Assembly: GCA_910579575.1 (NCBI GenBank)
Contig: CAJTUM010000002.1
Coordinates: forward strand, 62,001 to 126,000
DNA length: 64,000 bases
Origin: an uncultured Eubacteriales bacterium
Lineage (GTDB): Bacteria > Bacillota > Clostridia > Oscillospirales > Butyricicoccaceae
Direction: 5' to 3'
Part shown: positions 52,803 to 60,886 of the stretch, piece by piece
Layout: every line of letters starts with the position of its first letter
Position numbering within the stretch: position 1 is the first letter of the stretch
Position numbers and translations under genes: made by a program
The notes under the pieces: model-generated
The model's input: the letters and a program-made list of their open reading frames with translations, nothing else
Database searches by the model: none
Told to the model about the DNA's origin: nothing

Positions 52803-54134
52803 ATGACTGTTCGTCTGTCCGACCATTTCACCTATCCTCGTCTGCTGCGCTTTGTGGCGCCCTCTGTGGCTATGATGATGGTCACCTCGGTTTACAGCAT
52901 TGTGGACGGCTTTTTTATTTCCAACATCGTGGGAAAAAACGCTTTTGCCGCGGTGAACCTGATTATGCCTTTGCTGGCCGCCTTGGGAGCTTTTGGATTC
53001 ATGATTGGAACAGGCGGCGCGGCTCTGGTATCCTTAACCTTGGGGCAGGGCGAAACGGACAGGGCCAACCGCTATTTTTCCATGTTGACCCAAGCTCTGG
53101 CTGGAATCGGCCTGCTTTTGGCCTTGATCGGCTTTCTATGGATGCCGGATTTTGCCCGTCTGTTAGGCGCCGGCCCGGCCATTTTAAACGATTGCGCGCT
53201 CTATGGCCGGGTTCTCATTCTGGCCATTCCTTTTTTTATGCTACAAAATAGTTTTCAGAGTTTTCTTGTTTCCGCTGAAAAGCCTCAAATGGGGTTGCAA
53301 ATCTCTCTGGCCGCCGGCCTGTGCAACGTCCTTTTGGATTTTTTGCTGGTCTATGTCTTCCGACAGGGCATATTGGGCGCGGCTTTAGCCACGGCTTTGA
53401 GCCAGGCTCTGGGCGCTTTGATTCCTTTGGCCTATTTTGCCCGCCCCAACGGCAGCCTGCTGCGGCTGTCCTGGGTGAAAATAGCATGGCGAGCCCTAAG
53501 CCGGGCCTGCGCCAACGGCTCTTCGGAAATGATGACCAACCTCTCCTCTTCTCTTGTAGGGATGCTCTATAACTTCCAGCTGCTCCGGTTGGCCGCAGAA
53601 GACGGCTTGGCCGCCTATGGCGTGATTATGTATGTCAACTTTGTGTTCATGGCCTGCTTTTTTGGCTATTCCATCGGCGCTTCGCCGGTAATCAGCTATC
53701 ATTACGGAGCGGGCAATTCCCAGGAGCTGAAAAACCTATTCCGAAAAAGCATGGTCGTTACAGCTCTGGCCTCGGCGGCTATGCTGACCTCCGCCATAAC
53801 GTTGGCGCAGCCTCTCTCTCGCCTTTTCGTGGGATACGATTCGGATTTGCTGGCTATGACGGCCCAAGGCATGGCCCTTTATTCCACGTCTTTCCTGATC
53901 TGCGGTTTCAACGTTTTCGCCTCTTCCTTTTTCACCGCGCTGAACAACGGTTTGCTCTCCGCCCTGATTTCCTTTTTGCGCACGTTGATCTTCCAGGTCG
54001 CCGCTATTTTAATCCTCCCCCGGCTATGGGGGCTAAACGGCGTCTGGTTGGCGCTGACGGCGGCGGAGCTGGCTGCAGTCGCGGTTTCCGCCTTCCTTCT
54101 CTGGAAAAAGCGCGGTCAATACCATTATTGCTAA
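52803..54134 (+). CDS. MATE family efflux transporter
   Basis: 443 residues with 12 hydrophobic helices in two MatE halves. Typical pieces: M-V-T-S-V-Y-S-I-V-D-G-F-F-I-S-N, G-T-G-G-A-A-L-V-S, and in the second half G-Y-S-I-G-A-S-P-V-I-S-Y-H-Y-G. It exports drugs or metabolites using Na+ or H+. AAAGGAGGGG lies before ATG 52803. It is in an operon with the MarR regulator, a usual drug-resistance layout, and ends at a strong terminator. Confidence 0.92.
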   Translation: MTVRLSDHFTYPRLLRFVAPSVAMMMVTSVYSIVDGFFISNIVGKNAFAAVNLIMPLLAALGAFGFMIGTGGAALVSLTLGQGETDRANRYFSMLTQALAGIGLLLALIGFLWMPDFARLLGAGPAILNDCALYGRVLILAIPFFMLQNSFQSFLVSAEKPQMGLQISLAAGLCNVLLDFLLVYVFRQGILGAALATALSQALGALIPLAYFARPNGSLLRLSWVKIAWRALSRACANGSSEMMTNLSSSLVGMLYNFQLLRLAAEDGLAAYGVIMYVNFVFMACFFGYSIGASPVISYHYGAGNSQELKNLFRKSMVVTALASAAMLTSAITLAQPLSRLFVGYDSDLLAMTAQGMALYSTSFLICGFNVFASSFFTALNNGLLSALISFLRTLIFQVAAILILPRLWGLNGVWLALTAAELAAVAVSAFLLWKKRGQYHYC

Positions 54135-54135
54135 A

Positions 54136-54164
54136 AAAACAGTCCCTTTCGGGACTGTTTTTTA
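54136..54164. terminator. Bidirectional terminator between MATE and bioY
   Basis: AAACAGTCCC pairs with GGGACTGTTT around TTTC and has T runs on both strands. Confidence 0.85.
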
Positions 54165-54186
54165 GCGATCTATGAAAATCGAATAT

Positions 54187-54723
54187 TTAGTCGGCCCGCT
54201 CTGTAAAAACCGCCAACCGGCTCCCCACTGCGCTGGCCAAGGCGATTTTGCACAGGTCTACCGGCACAAATGGGAAAACGCAGGCCGCCAGCGACACGGC
54301 CAGGCTCTTTTGCGTAACGGCCATAAACCAGGCCGTGCCGCCGGCATAGCACAGCAGCAGGGCGATCAGCATGGAAGCGGCCAAGGAGGGCAGCTTGCCG
54401 CCCCAAAGCCGGCGGCCTAGAGCGACGGCGGCGGCCATCAGCGGGTAAACCAGCAGATAACCGCCGGTGGACCCCAGCAGGACGCCCAGACTGCCGGAAA
54501 ATCCGGCGAAAACCGGCAGACCGAAAGCGCCCAGCAGCAGATAAACCAGCTGGCTGGCAAAGGCCAGCCCCGGCCCCAGAAACGCGCCGCTCAGGTAAAC
54601 CGCCGCCACGGAAAGAGTCAAGGGCACGCCGCCGGGCAGCGGAATGGAAATCTGGGCGCAAACCGCCGTAACCGCAGCCATCAAAGCGCAAAACGCCAAA
54701 TTCTTTGTCTTCATTCGTTCCAT
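54187..54723 (-). CDS. bioY: Biotin transporter substrate-binding component BioY
   Basis: 178 residues, six membrane helices. The family signature P-L-P-G-G-V-P-L-T-L and G-S-T-G-G-Y-L-L-V-Y-P are present. BioY captures biotin as the S component of an ECF transporter. GGAGG lies 8 bases before ATG 54723, and birA ends six bases upstream, so bioY is co-transcribed with its own regulator. No EcfA/EcfT genes are seen here; they must be elsewhere if used. Confidence 0.94.
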   Translation of the reverse strand: MERMKTKNLAFCALMAAVTAVCAQISIPLPGGVPLTLSVAAVYLSGAFLGPGLAFASQLVYLLLGAFGLPVFAGFSGSLGVLLGSTGGYLLVYPLMAAAVALGRRLWGGKLPSLAASMLIALLLCYAGGTAWFMAVTQKSLAVSLAACVFPFVPVDLCKIALASAVGSRLAVFTERAD

Positions 54724-54729
54724 CCAATC

Positions 54730-55722
54730 TTACCTCCAAATACTTTGATCTGGCCGAACGCTGACCTCGCCGGAGCGCAGCTCCGTTTGGGTTCCGTCCG
54801 GCTTTTCCACAATCAGGCCGCAGGCGTCGGAAATGCCGACGACCTTGGCCTGCCAGGGCTCGGCCGCCATAACCGTTACCCAGCGGCCCGGCAGAGGGCA
54901 GCGGGCTCGGTATTCTTCTAGGATTTCTGGCTGACCGCACAGCTGGGAGACGGGCAGCAAGCTCTCCAGCAGAGCGGCGGCGAACCGGCCCCGGGTCAGC
55001 TCTTGAGGCGGCTCTCCCAGATAAAGGGCTCCGGCAATCTCCGCCAGCTCAGGCGGAAATCCTCCTTCCGGCGCCTTCAAGTTGACTCCCACGCCTAAAA
55101 CCACATAATCTGGCATACCAGTTTCCAGATTCACAGAAGCTTCTGTCAAAATGCCGCAGATTTTTTTGCCGTCCAGCATCAAGTCGTTGACCCACTTGAT
55201 AGCCGGGCGGAGGCCGCAAATCCGCTCGATGGTCCGGCAGACCTGAACGGCCGCCGCCGTGGTAATCTGGGCGCTTTGCTCCGCCGTCAGCCGGGGGCGC
55301 AGCGCCACGCTCAGGTAGACGCCCCCTTCTGGCGAACAAAAACTGCGCCCTTGCCGGCCTTTGCCCTCGGTTTGTCGAGCGGCTACCGCGCAGGTTCCTT
55401 CCGGCGCTCCTTTTGCCGCCAGCTGGCGAACGACGGTATTGGTGGAATCTACTTCTGAGAAAACCCGCAGCAGGGCGGGGTCATATCCTTGCGGCAGCCA
55501 AGGGGCCATGGAGGCAAACGTCAACACGTCGCTTCCTGGCAGCAGGCGATATCCCTTGTTGTTGGCTGCTTCAATCCGATGGCCTTCTTTTTTCAGGGCG
55601 TCCATGGCCTTCCACACCGCCGCCCGGGAAACCCCCAACCGCTCCGCTATCTGTTGGCCGGAAAAGCTCTCTCCTCGGCCGTTTTCCAGCAGTTCCAACA
55701 AAATTTCCTTTGTCGACTGCAT
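54730..55722 (-). CDS. birA: Bifunctional biotin-protein ligase/biotin repressor BirA
   Basis: 330 residues. N-terminal winged HTH (about 1-65; F-S-G-Q-Q-I-A-E-R-L-G-V-S-R-A-A-V-W-K), central ligase domain with G-K-G-R-Q-G-R-S-F, I-K-W-V-N-D-L-M and G-V-G-V-N-L, and a C-terminal SH3-like domain. It biotinylates carboxylases and represses biotin genes through biotinyl-AMP. ATG 55722 follows AAAGGAG by 8 bases. A BirA box lies over the promoter, indicating autoregulation with bioY. Confidence 0.95.
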   Translation of the reverse strand: MQSTKEILLELLENGRGESFSGQQIAERLGVSRAAVWKAMDALKKEGHRIEAANNKGYRLLPGSDVLTFASMAPWLPQGYDPALLRVFSEVDSTNTVVRQLAAKGAPEGTCAVAARQTEGKGRQGRSFCSPEGGVYLSVALRPRLTAEQSAQITTAAAVQVCRTIERICGLRPAIKWVNDLMLDGKKICGILTEASVNLETGMPDYVVLGVGVNLKAPEGGFPPELAEIAGALYLGEPPQELTRGRFAAALLESLLPVSQLCGQPEILEEYRARCPLPGRWVTVMAAEPWQAKVVGISDACGLIVEKPDGTQTELRSGEVSVRPDQSIWR

Positions 55723-55797
55723 TTCATCTCTCCTTTCGTCGCGCAATGTTACAAAATCGACAAGACGCCCAGGCCGCCGACGCCGGTCGACCGGGAC

Positions 55798-55851
55798 ATT
55801 ATGACACAAAGAGCTCATATTGTCAACTTATTTTTATATTTCGGTTTACAT
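55798..55851 (-). promoter_or_regulatory. birA-bioY promoter with BirA operator
   Basis: On the minus strand TTGACA (55826-55821) and CATAAT (55803-55798) are 17 bases apart. ATTGTCAAC (55819-55827) and GGTTTACAT (55843-55851), in inverted orientation about 15 bases apart, resemble the Firmicute BirA box (TTGTTAAC-N15-GTTTACAA type) and cover the -35. Confidence 0.75.
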
Positions 55852-55856
55852 TCTGC

Positions 55857-55886
55857 GTAAAAAAACAGCCCTGCGCAGGGCTGTTT
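55857..55886 (-). terminator. Terminator of the GntR-ABC operon
   Basis: AACAGCCCT pairs with AGGGCTGTT around GCGC; on the minus strand seven T follow. Confidence 0.85.
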
Positions 55887-55910
55887 TGTCTTACCATATG
55901 GGAAGCTCTT

Positions 55911-56543
55911 CTACAAATCTTTTTTCTCATAAATCCGACAGGACAACAGATAGGAGCCTACAAACAAAACGACCAGCGCCAAGACAGCCAGCCAGGGCAG
56001 AGCCTGACGCAGAACCGGCGATAGCGGCGGGATTTTGCCGCCTTGCCTGCCCCAGAGCATAATCAGGCCAGTGGGCAACAGAAAAACCGCCATCATCACC
56101 AACCGGCTGCGTTCCACGCCTAAGAGGCAGATACAGGGGCTGAGCACCGAAAATGCCAGCGGCCCCACCAGAAAAGCGCCCAGACCGGAGCCCCACACAT
56201 CCGCCCAAAGGACCGAACCGGAAACCAACTCCACCAAAGCCGTCATGCCCATACCCGTCAAAGTGCTGACGCCAAACATTAGCAGCGCCATCAGATATTT
56301 GGCGGCAATATACTGCCTTCGGGTAACCGGCAGCGTCATGCCGTAAGCGTCCCAATGGCAACTTTCGTCATAGGAAAACCCGACAATGGTAACGATCGCC
56401 GAAAGCATCCCGCCGACACCGGCCACAAAGGCGGCTTCGCCCATGCAAAGCCCCATGATTAGCAGAATGCCCACGACAATCGCCAGGCTTTTCAGATATT
56501 TGCGCATACTGAACAAATCTTTCAATACCAAGCCCCACATCAT
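55911..56543 (-). CDS. ABC-2 type transporter permease
   Basis: 210 residues with six hydrophobic helices and start M-M-W-G-L-V-L-K-D-L-F-S-M-R-K-Y, typical of ABC-2 permeases of the PmtB/YtrC-like group (F-S-Y-D-E-x2-H-W-D-A-Y conserved loop). It works with the ATPase whose stop overlaps its start (ATGATG/TGA). Family members export peptides or confer envelope stress tolerance; the substrate is unknown. Confidence 0.85.
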   Translation of the reverse strand: MMWGLVLKDLFSMRKYLKSLAIVVGILLIMGLCMGEAAFVAGVGGMLSAIVTIVGFSYDESCHWDAYGMTLPVTRRQYIAAKYLMALLMFGVSTLTGMGMTALVELVSGSVLWADVWGSGLGAFLVGPLAFSVLSPCICLLGVERSRLVMMAVFLLPTGLIMLWGRQGGKIPPLSPVLRQALPWLAVLALVVLFVGSYLLSCRIYEKKDL

Positions 56544-57397
56544 TCCTGCTCCCCTTTCGCAAAAAATACCATGATATCATCCAAACTGGGACGGTCTATT
56601 ACCAGGCCCGGGCAAAGCCGAGCCGCCTGTTCCCGATCCCGTACCAGCGCCTGGGCGCTGTATCGCCCTTCTTTGTGGGAAATAACCAAATCGCCCAAGG
56701 CTTCCAGCCAGGCCGGTTCCCCCTTGGCCAGGCCATATTGCTCCAACAGCAAATCCTTCTCCTCGCTGAAAATCAGCCGGCCCTTGTGCAGGAACGTAAT
56801 GTAATCCGCAATCTTCTCCAAATCTGCGGTAATATGGGTGGAAAGAAAGATGGAATTTTGCTCGTCCTGAATGAACTGTTGGAAAATATCCATCAGTTGA
56901 CTTCGAGCCACTGGGTCCAGGCCGCTGGCGGGCTCGTCTAAAATCAGCAGCCGAGGCCGGCAGCTCATGGCGGCGGCCAAACGGATCTTGGTCTTCATGC
57001 CCTTGGAAAGCTGATTGATCAGTTTATTTTGGGGAATTTCAAATTGCTCCAAATACTGGCGATACAAGCTGGAATCCCATCGCTTGTAAATCCGCTTGAG
57101 CACGGCGTCGATATCCCGGGGCCGCAGCAGCTCGCTAAAAAAGCTGCCGTCCAACAACACGCCGATCTGCTGCTTGGTTTCCAGGTCCTGGCCGCCGTTT
57201 TCCTTGCCCAGCAAAACGGCCTTGCCTTGACCCGACGTCAGCCCCAACAGACGCTTGATTACCGTGGTTTTACCTGCGCCATTTTGGCCGATAAAGCCCA
57301 TAATGCAGCCTTGTGGCAGGGTGAACGACACATTCTCCAGCGTAAAGTCCAGATACTTTTTGCCGATATTCACCGCTTCAATACTGTTTGTTGTCAT
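56540..57397 (-). CDS. ABC transporter ATP-binding protein
   Basis: 285 residues. Walker A G-Q-N-G-A-G-K-T-T, signature L-S-K-G-M-K-T-K (degenerate LSGGQ, usual in this family), Walker B L-L-I-L-D-E-P, and H loop S-T-H. The C-terminal 70 residues form the accessory region of ABC-2 exporters. It pairs with the downstream permease and is regulated by the upstream GntR protein; start ATG 57397 overlaps the gntR stop. Confidence 0.93.
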   Translation of the reverse strand: MTTNSIEAVNIGKKYLDFTLENVSFTLPQGCIMGFIGQNGAGKTTVIKRLLGLTSGQGKAVLLGKENGGQDLETKQQIGVLLDGSFFSELLRPRDIDAVLKRIYKRWDSSLYRQYLEQFEIPQNKLINQLSKGMKTKIRLAAAMSCRPRLLILDEPASGLDPVARSQLMDIFQQFIQDEQNSIFLSTHITADLEKIADYITFLHKGRLIFSEEKDLLLEQYGLAKGEPAWLEALGDLVISHKEGRYSAQALVRDREQAARLCPGLVIDRPSLDDIMVFFAKGEQE

Positions 57398-57789
57398 TTT
57401 TCGTCCTTTCCCTCGGTCAATTCGAGATATAACTCCCGCAACAGACGAGCCAACTGCTCCAGCTCCATACCGCAGTTTTGGGCTTCTGCCGCTGCCCGAC
57501 GCAAAAATTCCTCCACCTGACGCTGCTGGTCCTGGTCCAGCGAAAAACCCTGGCGGGAGCTCACATAACAGCCCTTGCCTGCCATGGTGTGAATAAACCC
57601 TTCTGACTCCAGCTCCTCATACGCTCGTTTGGTGGTGATGACGCTGATCTGCAAATCCTTGGCCAGCAGCCGCATAGAAGGCAGCGCCTCCCCTTCCTTC
57701 AGCTCCCCTCGAAGAATCAGCCCCTTGATCTGCCGGGCGATCTGCTCATAGATAGGCTGGCCGCCGCTGTTGCTGATGACGATGTTCAC
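57394..57789 (-). CDS. GntR family regulator, YtrA subfamily
   Basis: 131 residues from GTG 57789, with GAGGTG 6 bases upstream. N-terminal winged helix (P-I-Y-E-Q-I-A-R-Q-I-K and P-S-M-R-x-L-A-K-D-L-Q-I-S-x2-T-T-K-R-A-Y-E-E-L-E), then only about 55 residues, as in the short YtrA subgroup that regulates ABC-2 exporters. It probably represses its own operon through the palindrome at 57815. The ATG used in longer frames lies upstream of the promoter and is excluded. Confidence 0.92.
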   Translation of the reverse strand: MNIVISNSGGQPIYEQIARQIKGLILRGELKEGEALPSMRLLAKDLQISVITTKRAYEELESEGFIHTMAGKGCYVSSRQGFSLDQDQQRQVEEFLRRAAAEAQNCGMELEQLARLLRELYLELTEGKDEK

Positions 57790-57814
57790 GCGCGCACCTC
57801 GTCTTCCTGTTTTT

Positions 57815-57864
57815 CTGTATATATACGATATATACAGTATATACAGTCTCTCCCGCTCTGTCAA
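57815..57864 (-). promoter_or_regulatory. GntR-ABC promoter with palindromic operator
   Basis: On the minus strand TTGACA (57864-57859) and TATACT (57841-57836) are 17 bases apart. CTGTATATA-tacga-TATATACAG (57815-57837), a perfect 9-bp inverted repeat, overlaps the start region; another half site (TATATACAG) lies at 57838-57846. Confidence 0.8.
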
Positions 57865-57948
57865 GAAAAACTTTTATCGTTCCCTTTTTTGCGAAAATAA
57901 GAAAACGGACAGCGAGCCGTCCTGGCTCGCTGCCCGATCAATCAAACT

Positions 57949-58407
57949 CTATTCTGCGGTTTCCTTCAGCCAATCCATGCCAGGATATGGCTCGCAGGTA
58001 TGGGCGTACCACTCTACGCATTTCGCCGCCAGCTCTCGATCCCGCATGGTGCATTTCAATGGGAAAACGGACTGCCCGTCGCTTGGCTCAATGGGCGCTT
58101 CTTCGTCGGAATCCAGCAGCTCCGGGGTAAAACAAGCCCATGCTGTGTCCGTTTCCGCATCCCAGATTTGCAGAAAAATCAGGTCGGGAGAGGATTCCAG
58201 AATCAAATATCCCTCTTCGTTCTCTTCATCCGGGGCCATCATCACGCTGAGATATTTTCCGGCGCGGACTTTTTCCACAATATCCCGGACGCCTGACGGA
58301 GAAATATCTTCGATGGTCTGGCTGGAAAGCGCTCCCCGGCTGGCCATTTGAATTTTGACGTCCTCTGGCATACACGGGATTTCGTGTTTTTTCACGATTT
58401 CCTCCAT
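57949..58407 (-). CDS. Hypothetical acidic protein
   Basis: 152 residues, soluble, acidic (P-D-E-E-N-E-E-G, S-D-E-E-A-P). No signal peptide or known motif; alternating strands suggest a small alpha/beta fold. ATG 58407 with GAAGGGAG 5 bases upstream is a good start. It lies 26 bases after the nucleoside phosphorylase gene and may be co-transcribed. I do not recognise the family; an immunity-like or SUKH-like role was considered without support. Confidence 0.6.
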   Translation of the reverse strand: MEEIVKKHEIPCMPEDVKIQMASRGALSSQTIEDISPSGVRDIVEKVRAGKYLSVMMAPDEENEEGYLILESSPDLIFLQIWDAETDTAWACFTPELLDSDEEAPIEPSDGQSVFPLKCTMRDRELAAKCVEWYAHTCEPYPGMDWLKETAE

Positions 58408-58433
58408 AAAAACTCCCTTCCCCTGTTGTTTTT

Positions 58434-59210
58434 TCAACCGTCTGCCTGATCCTTTTGAATCAGGCAGCGCAGACCTTCCACTGCGGCTCGGACGGCCAAA
58501 TCGGTATCCATGCATTCTGGGTTGGCCAGGCCGGCGGCCTGACGCTCCTGATTCCACAGCACGGCGAACACCGCTCCAGCCCGCAGGCCCAGCACAGCGC
58601 TGACAACAAACAAAGCGGCGCTTTCCATTTCGCTGCACAAAACGCCGGCCTGCTTCCAAGCCTTCCATTTGTATTCCAGCTCCGGCCCTACTGGCATCCG
58701 GCCAGGCTCGTGCTGGCCGTAAAAGCTATCCTTGCTTTGCACCACGCCAGTATGAACGGCGGCCGCCCCGCCGACCTGAGCGGCGCCCCGGCGCAAGGCG
58801 TCTGTCACTTCAAAATCCGCCACAGCCGGAAATTCGATAGGCAGATAATGCAAACCCGTCCCTTCCTGCCGCACAGCGCCTGTGGCCACCACCAAATCCC
58901 CGCCTCGAACGGCCAAATCAATGCCGCCGCAAGTGCCCACGCGAATCAGCGTATGAGCGCCGCAGGCCGCCAGCTCCTCGGCGGCGATGGCGGCGCTGGG
59001 GCCGCCGATGCCTGTGGAACAGACAGATACCCGTTGACCCGCCAGAGAGCCGGTATAAGAGACAAATTCCCGGTTCCGGGCCATAAACTCCGCTCCGTCC
59101 AGATAGGAGGCGATATGCTGACACCGTTCCGGGTCCCCAGGCAACAGGCAATAGCCCCCCACGTCCCCAGGGCGCAACCCGATGTGCATTTGCCGGTCGT
59201 TCACTTCCAT
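58434..59210 (-). CDS. Nucleoside phosphorylase (uridine phosphorylase-like)
   Basis: 258 residues, hexameric PNP/UDP family. Phosphate loop L-P-G-D-P-E-R, V-C-S-T-G-I-G-G-P-S, R-V-G-T-C-G-G-I and the ribose-binding S-E-M-E-S-A-A-L. The pattern is closest to uridine phosphorylase, but other bases are possible. GGAGGAGGAA precedes ATG 59210. The DUF951 gene ends three bases upstream, so they are co-transcribed. Confidence 0.88.
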   Translation of the reverse strand: MEVNDRQMHIGLRPGDVGGYCLLPGDPERCQHIASYLDGAEFMARNREFVSYTGSLAGQRVSVCSTGIGGPSAAIAAEELAACGAHTLIRVGTCGGIDLAVRGGDLVVATGAVRQEGTGLHYLPIEFPAVADFEVTDALRRGAAQVGGAAAVHTGVVQSKDSFYGQHEPGRMPVGPELEYKWKAWKQAGVLCSEMESAALFVVSAVLGLRAGAVFAVLWNQERQAAGLANPECMDTDLAVRAAVEGLRCLIQKDQADG

Positions 59211-59213
59211 AAC

Positions 59214-59402
59214 CTATTCCTCCTCCCGCTGAACTATGGCGCGGATGCTTTTTTCCGCTTGGCGCCGGGGAACCATGATCTCACGGCCGCAGCCGCGGCA
59301 GCGCAGCTTGAAATCCATGCCCACTCGCAGCAGCGCAAACTCGTCGCAGCCGCAGGGATGGGGCTTTTTCAATTTCACAATATCTCCCACTCGATAATCC
59401 AT
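59214..59402 (-). CDS. DUF951 small protein with four cysteines
   Basis: 62 residues. It begins M-D-Y-R-V-G-D-I-V-K-L-K-K-P-H-P-C-G, then C-D-E-F and L-R-C-R-G-C-G, giving a likely zinc-binding ribbon; this is the DUF951 family, often found next to ychF in Firmicutes and of unknown function. A G-rich ribosome site precedes ATG 59402. The longer frame (to 59525) is not supported. Confidence 0.85.
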   Translation of the reverse strand: MDYRVGDIVKLKKPHPCGCDEFALLRVGMDFKLRCRGCGREIMVPRRQAEKSIRAIVQREEE

Positions 59403-59597
59403 GTCGCGCCCCCCTATTTTTTTAGGATACCATGAATGCTCTGTCGTTTCAAGATTGAATCCAGAGAACTCGCATAATCCAAGCATATCCGCTCCTCCGC
59501 CGCATATAGATAGCTCAGCCGGCAAATGCCGACGGGCCTATCGCAAGGCGGAACAAGCGGCGAGCCCAAGTGCCAAACATTCGCCGGAACTCAATTC

Positions 59598-59722
59598 AAT
59601 GCCGCTAGGGACCCGCCCTCGGCGGGACGCCGGAAATCCGGCGAAACGATTTTCCCGGGTCTCCCGGGAAAATCAATTCAATGAAAAAGGGGCCCCCAAA
59701 AAATCATGGATTTTTTGGGGGA
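59598..59722 (+). repeat. Structured leader repeat, copy R7 (upstream of S1-domain gene)
   Basis: Plus-strand order: ACCCGCC-ctc-GGCGGGA, CGCCGGAAATCCGGCG, AAACGATT, TTCCCGGG-tct-CCCGGGAA, AATCAATTCAATGA, GGGGCC, and CCCCCAAAAAATC-atg-GATTTTTTGGGGG. The last hairpin abuts the AAAGGAGG ribosome site directly. This is the best-formed copy and the only one on the plus strand. Confidence 0.78.
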
Positions 59723-59738
59723 AAGGAGGAATGAAGAG

Positions 59739-60665
59739 ATGCCGCAGGGAGAATACCTGCCGGAAGGCTACCGGCTGAACAGGCCGGAAAACCGGGCTGT
59801 GGCTGCTCGAGCCGCCCTGGAGCAGGCGGCGGCGGAGCGACGCTTGCTGGAGGGCGTCGTATCCATGTGCGACGCGGCCCACAACCTAATTGTGGATTTC
59901 AACGGTTTTACTGGAATTATCCCCCGCAGCGAAGCAGCTTTGGGGTTGGAAAGCGGCGAAACCCGAGAGATCGCCGTCCTTTCCCGGGTTGGCAAGCCGG
60001 TTTGTTTTGAAATTATCGGAGAAAAGGACGGTCGATATCTGTTTTCTCGGGCCAGGGCCCAGCGCCGGGCTCTGGATTATTTTATGAATCATCTGCTTCC
60101 TGGCGACGTGATTACCGCTCGGGTCACCCATCTGGAGCCCTTTGGCGCTTTTGTGGATATCGGCTGCGGCGTCACGTCGCTGATCGGCATCGAGCATATT
60201 TCCATCTCTCGCATCAGCCACCCGGCGGAGCGCTTTATCCCCGGGCAAACGGTTTATGCCGCCGTATCCGGCCTGGACCGGCAAAAAGAACGCGTCAGCC
60301 TGACCCACCGAGAGCTGTTGGGCTCCTGGTTGGAAAACGCCGCCCGATTTTCGCCGGGGGAAACGGTGGGAGGTATTGTGCGGGGCAATGAGGATTACGG
60401 GGTGTTTGTAGAGCTGAGCCCCAATCTCTCCGGTCTGGCCGAGCGCAAAGAGGGTTTGCCAGACGGCGCCGGCGTCTCGGTGTACATCAAATCCATCATC
60501 CCGGAGAAGATGAAGGTCAAGCTCATTGTCATCGACCGGCTGGAGCAGCCGCCCAGCGCCCTGGTGCGGCCTCAAGATTACCGCATTACCGCCGGACGTC
60601 TGGACCGATGGCTCTATTCGCCGCCAGGCAAGACGGGCAAAATCACAGAAACGATTTTCACTTGA
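59739..60665 (+). CDS. S1 RNA-binding domain protein
   Basis: 308 residues. Two or three S1 (OB) repeats: residues about 45-110 (a divergent unit ending R-Y-L-F-S-R-A-R), about 120-190 (G-D-V-I-T-A-R-V-T-H-L-E-P-F-G-A-F-V-D-I-G), and about 205-275 (G-I-V-R-G-N-E-D-Y-G-V-F-V-E-L). This resembles the short S1-like proteins of Firmicutes that bind mRNA or ribosomes. ATG 59739 has AAAGGAGG 9 bases upstream, immediately after the R7 hairpin, so R7 may control its translation. Confidence 0.88.
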   Translation: MPQGEYLPEGYRLNRPENRAVAARAALEQAAAERRLLEGVVSMCDAAHNLIVDFNGFTGIIPRSEAALGLESGETREIAVLSRVGKPVCFEIIGEKDGRYLFSRARAQRRALDYFMNHLLPGDVITARVTHLEPFGAFVDIGCGVTSLIGIEHISISRISHPAERFIPGQTVYAAVSGLDRQKERVSLTHRELLGSWLENAARFSPGETVGGIVRGNEDYGVFVELSPNLSGLAERKEGLPDGAGVSVYIKSIIPEKMKVKLIVIDRLEQPPSALVRPQDYRITAGRLDRWLYSPPGKTGKITETIFT

Positions 60666-60682
60666 TAAAACTGAAACCGTGC

Positions 60683-60713
60683 GGGGGCGGCCTTTGCCGT
60701 CCCCTCTTTTTTA
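60683..60713 (+). terminator. Terminator of the S1-domain gene
   Basis: GGGGGCGGC pairs with GCCGTCCCC around CTTT (with one mismatch or bulge) and is followed by CTTTTTT. Confidence 0.75.
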
Positions 60714-60803
60714 TAAAATCCGCATCCGTCGACGCCCGCAAAAGCAGCGTTTGAATGGCGCAATTCGCCCATGCTCAGCCTCCCTTTCCCCAAAAGACCG
60801 CTC

Positions 60804-60832
60804 TTGTTTTTTGTCGAAAAAGACGATATGAT
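60804..60832 (+). promoter_or_regulatory. Promoter of the GH5 gene
   Basis: TTGTTT (60804-60809) and TATGAT (60827-60832) are separated by 17 bases, 55 bases before the start codon. Confidence 0.6.
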
Positions 60833-60886
60833 AGAGGAGTATTCCAACAAACCGCCATTCCGGCGGTTGTAGAGGAGGAACGACCC

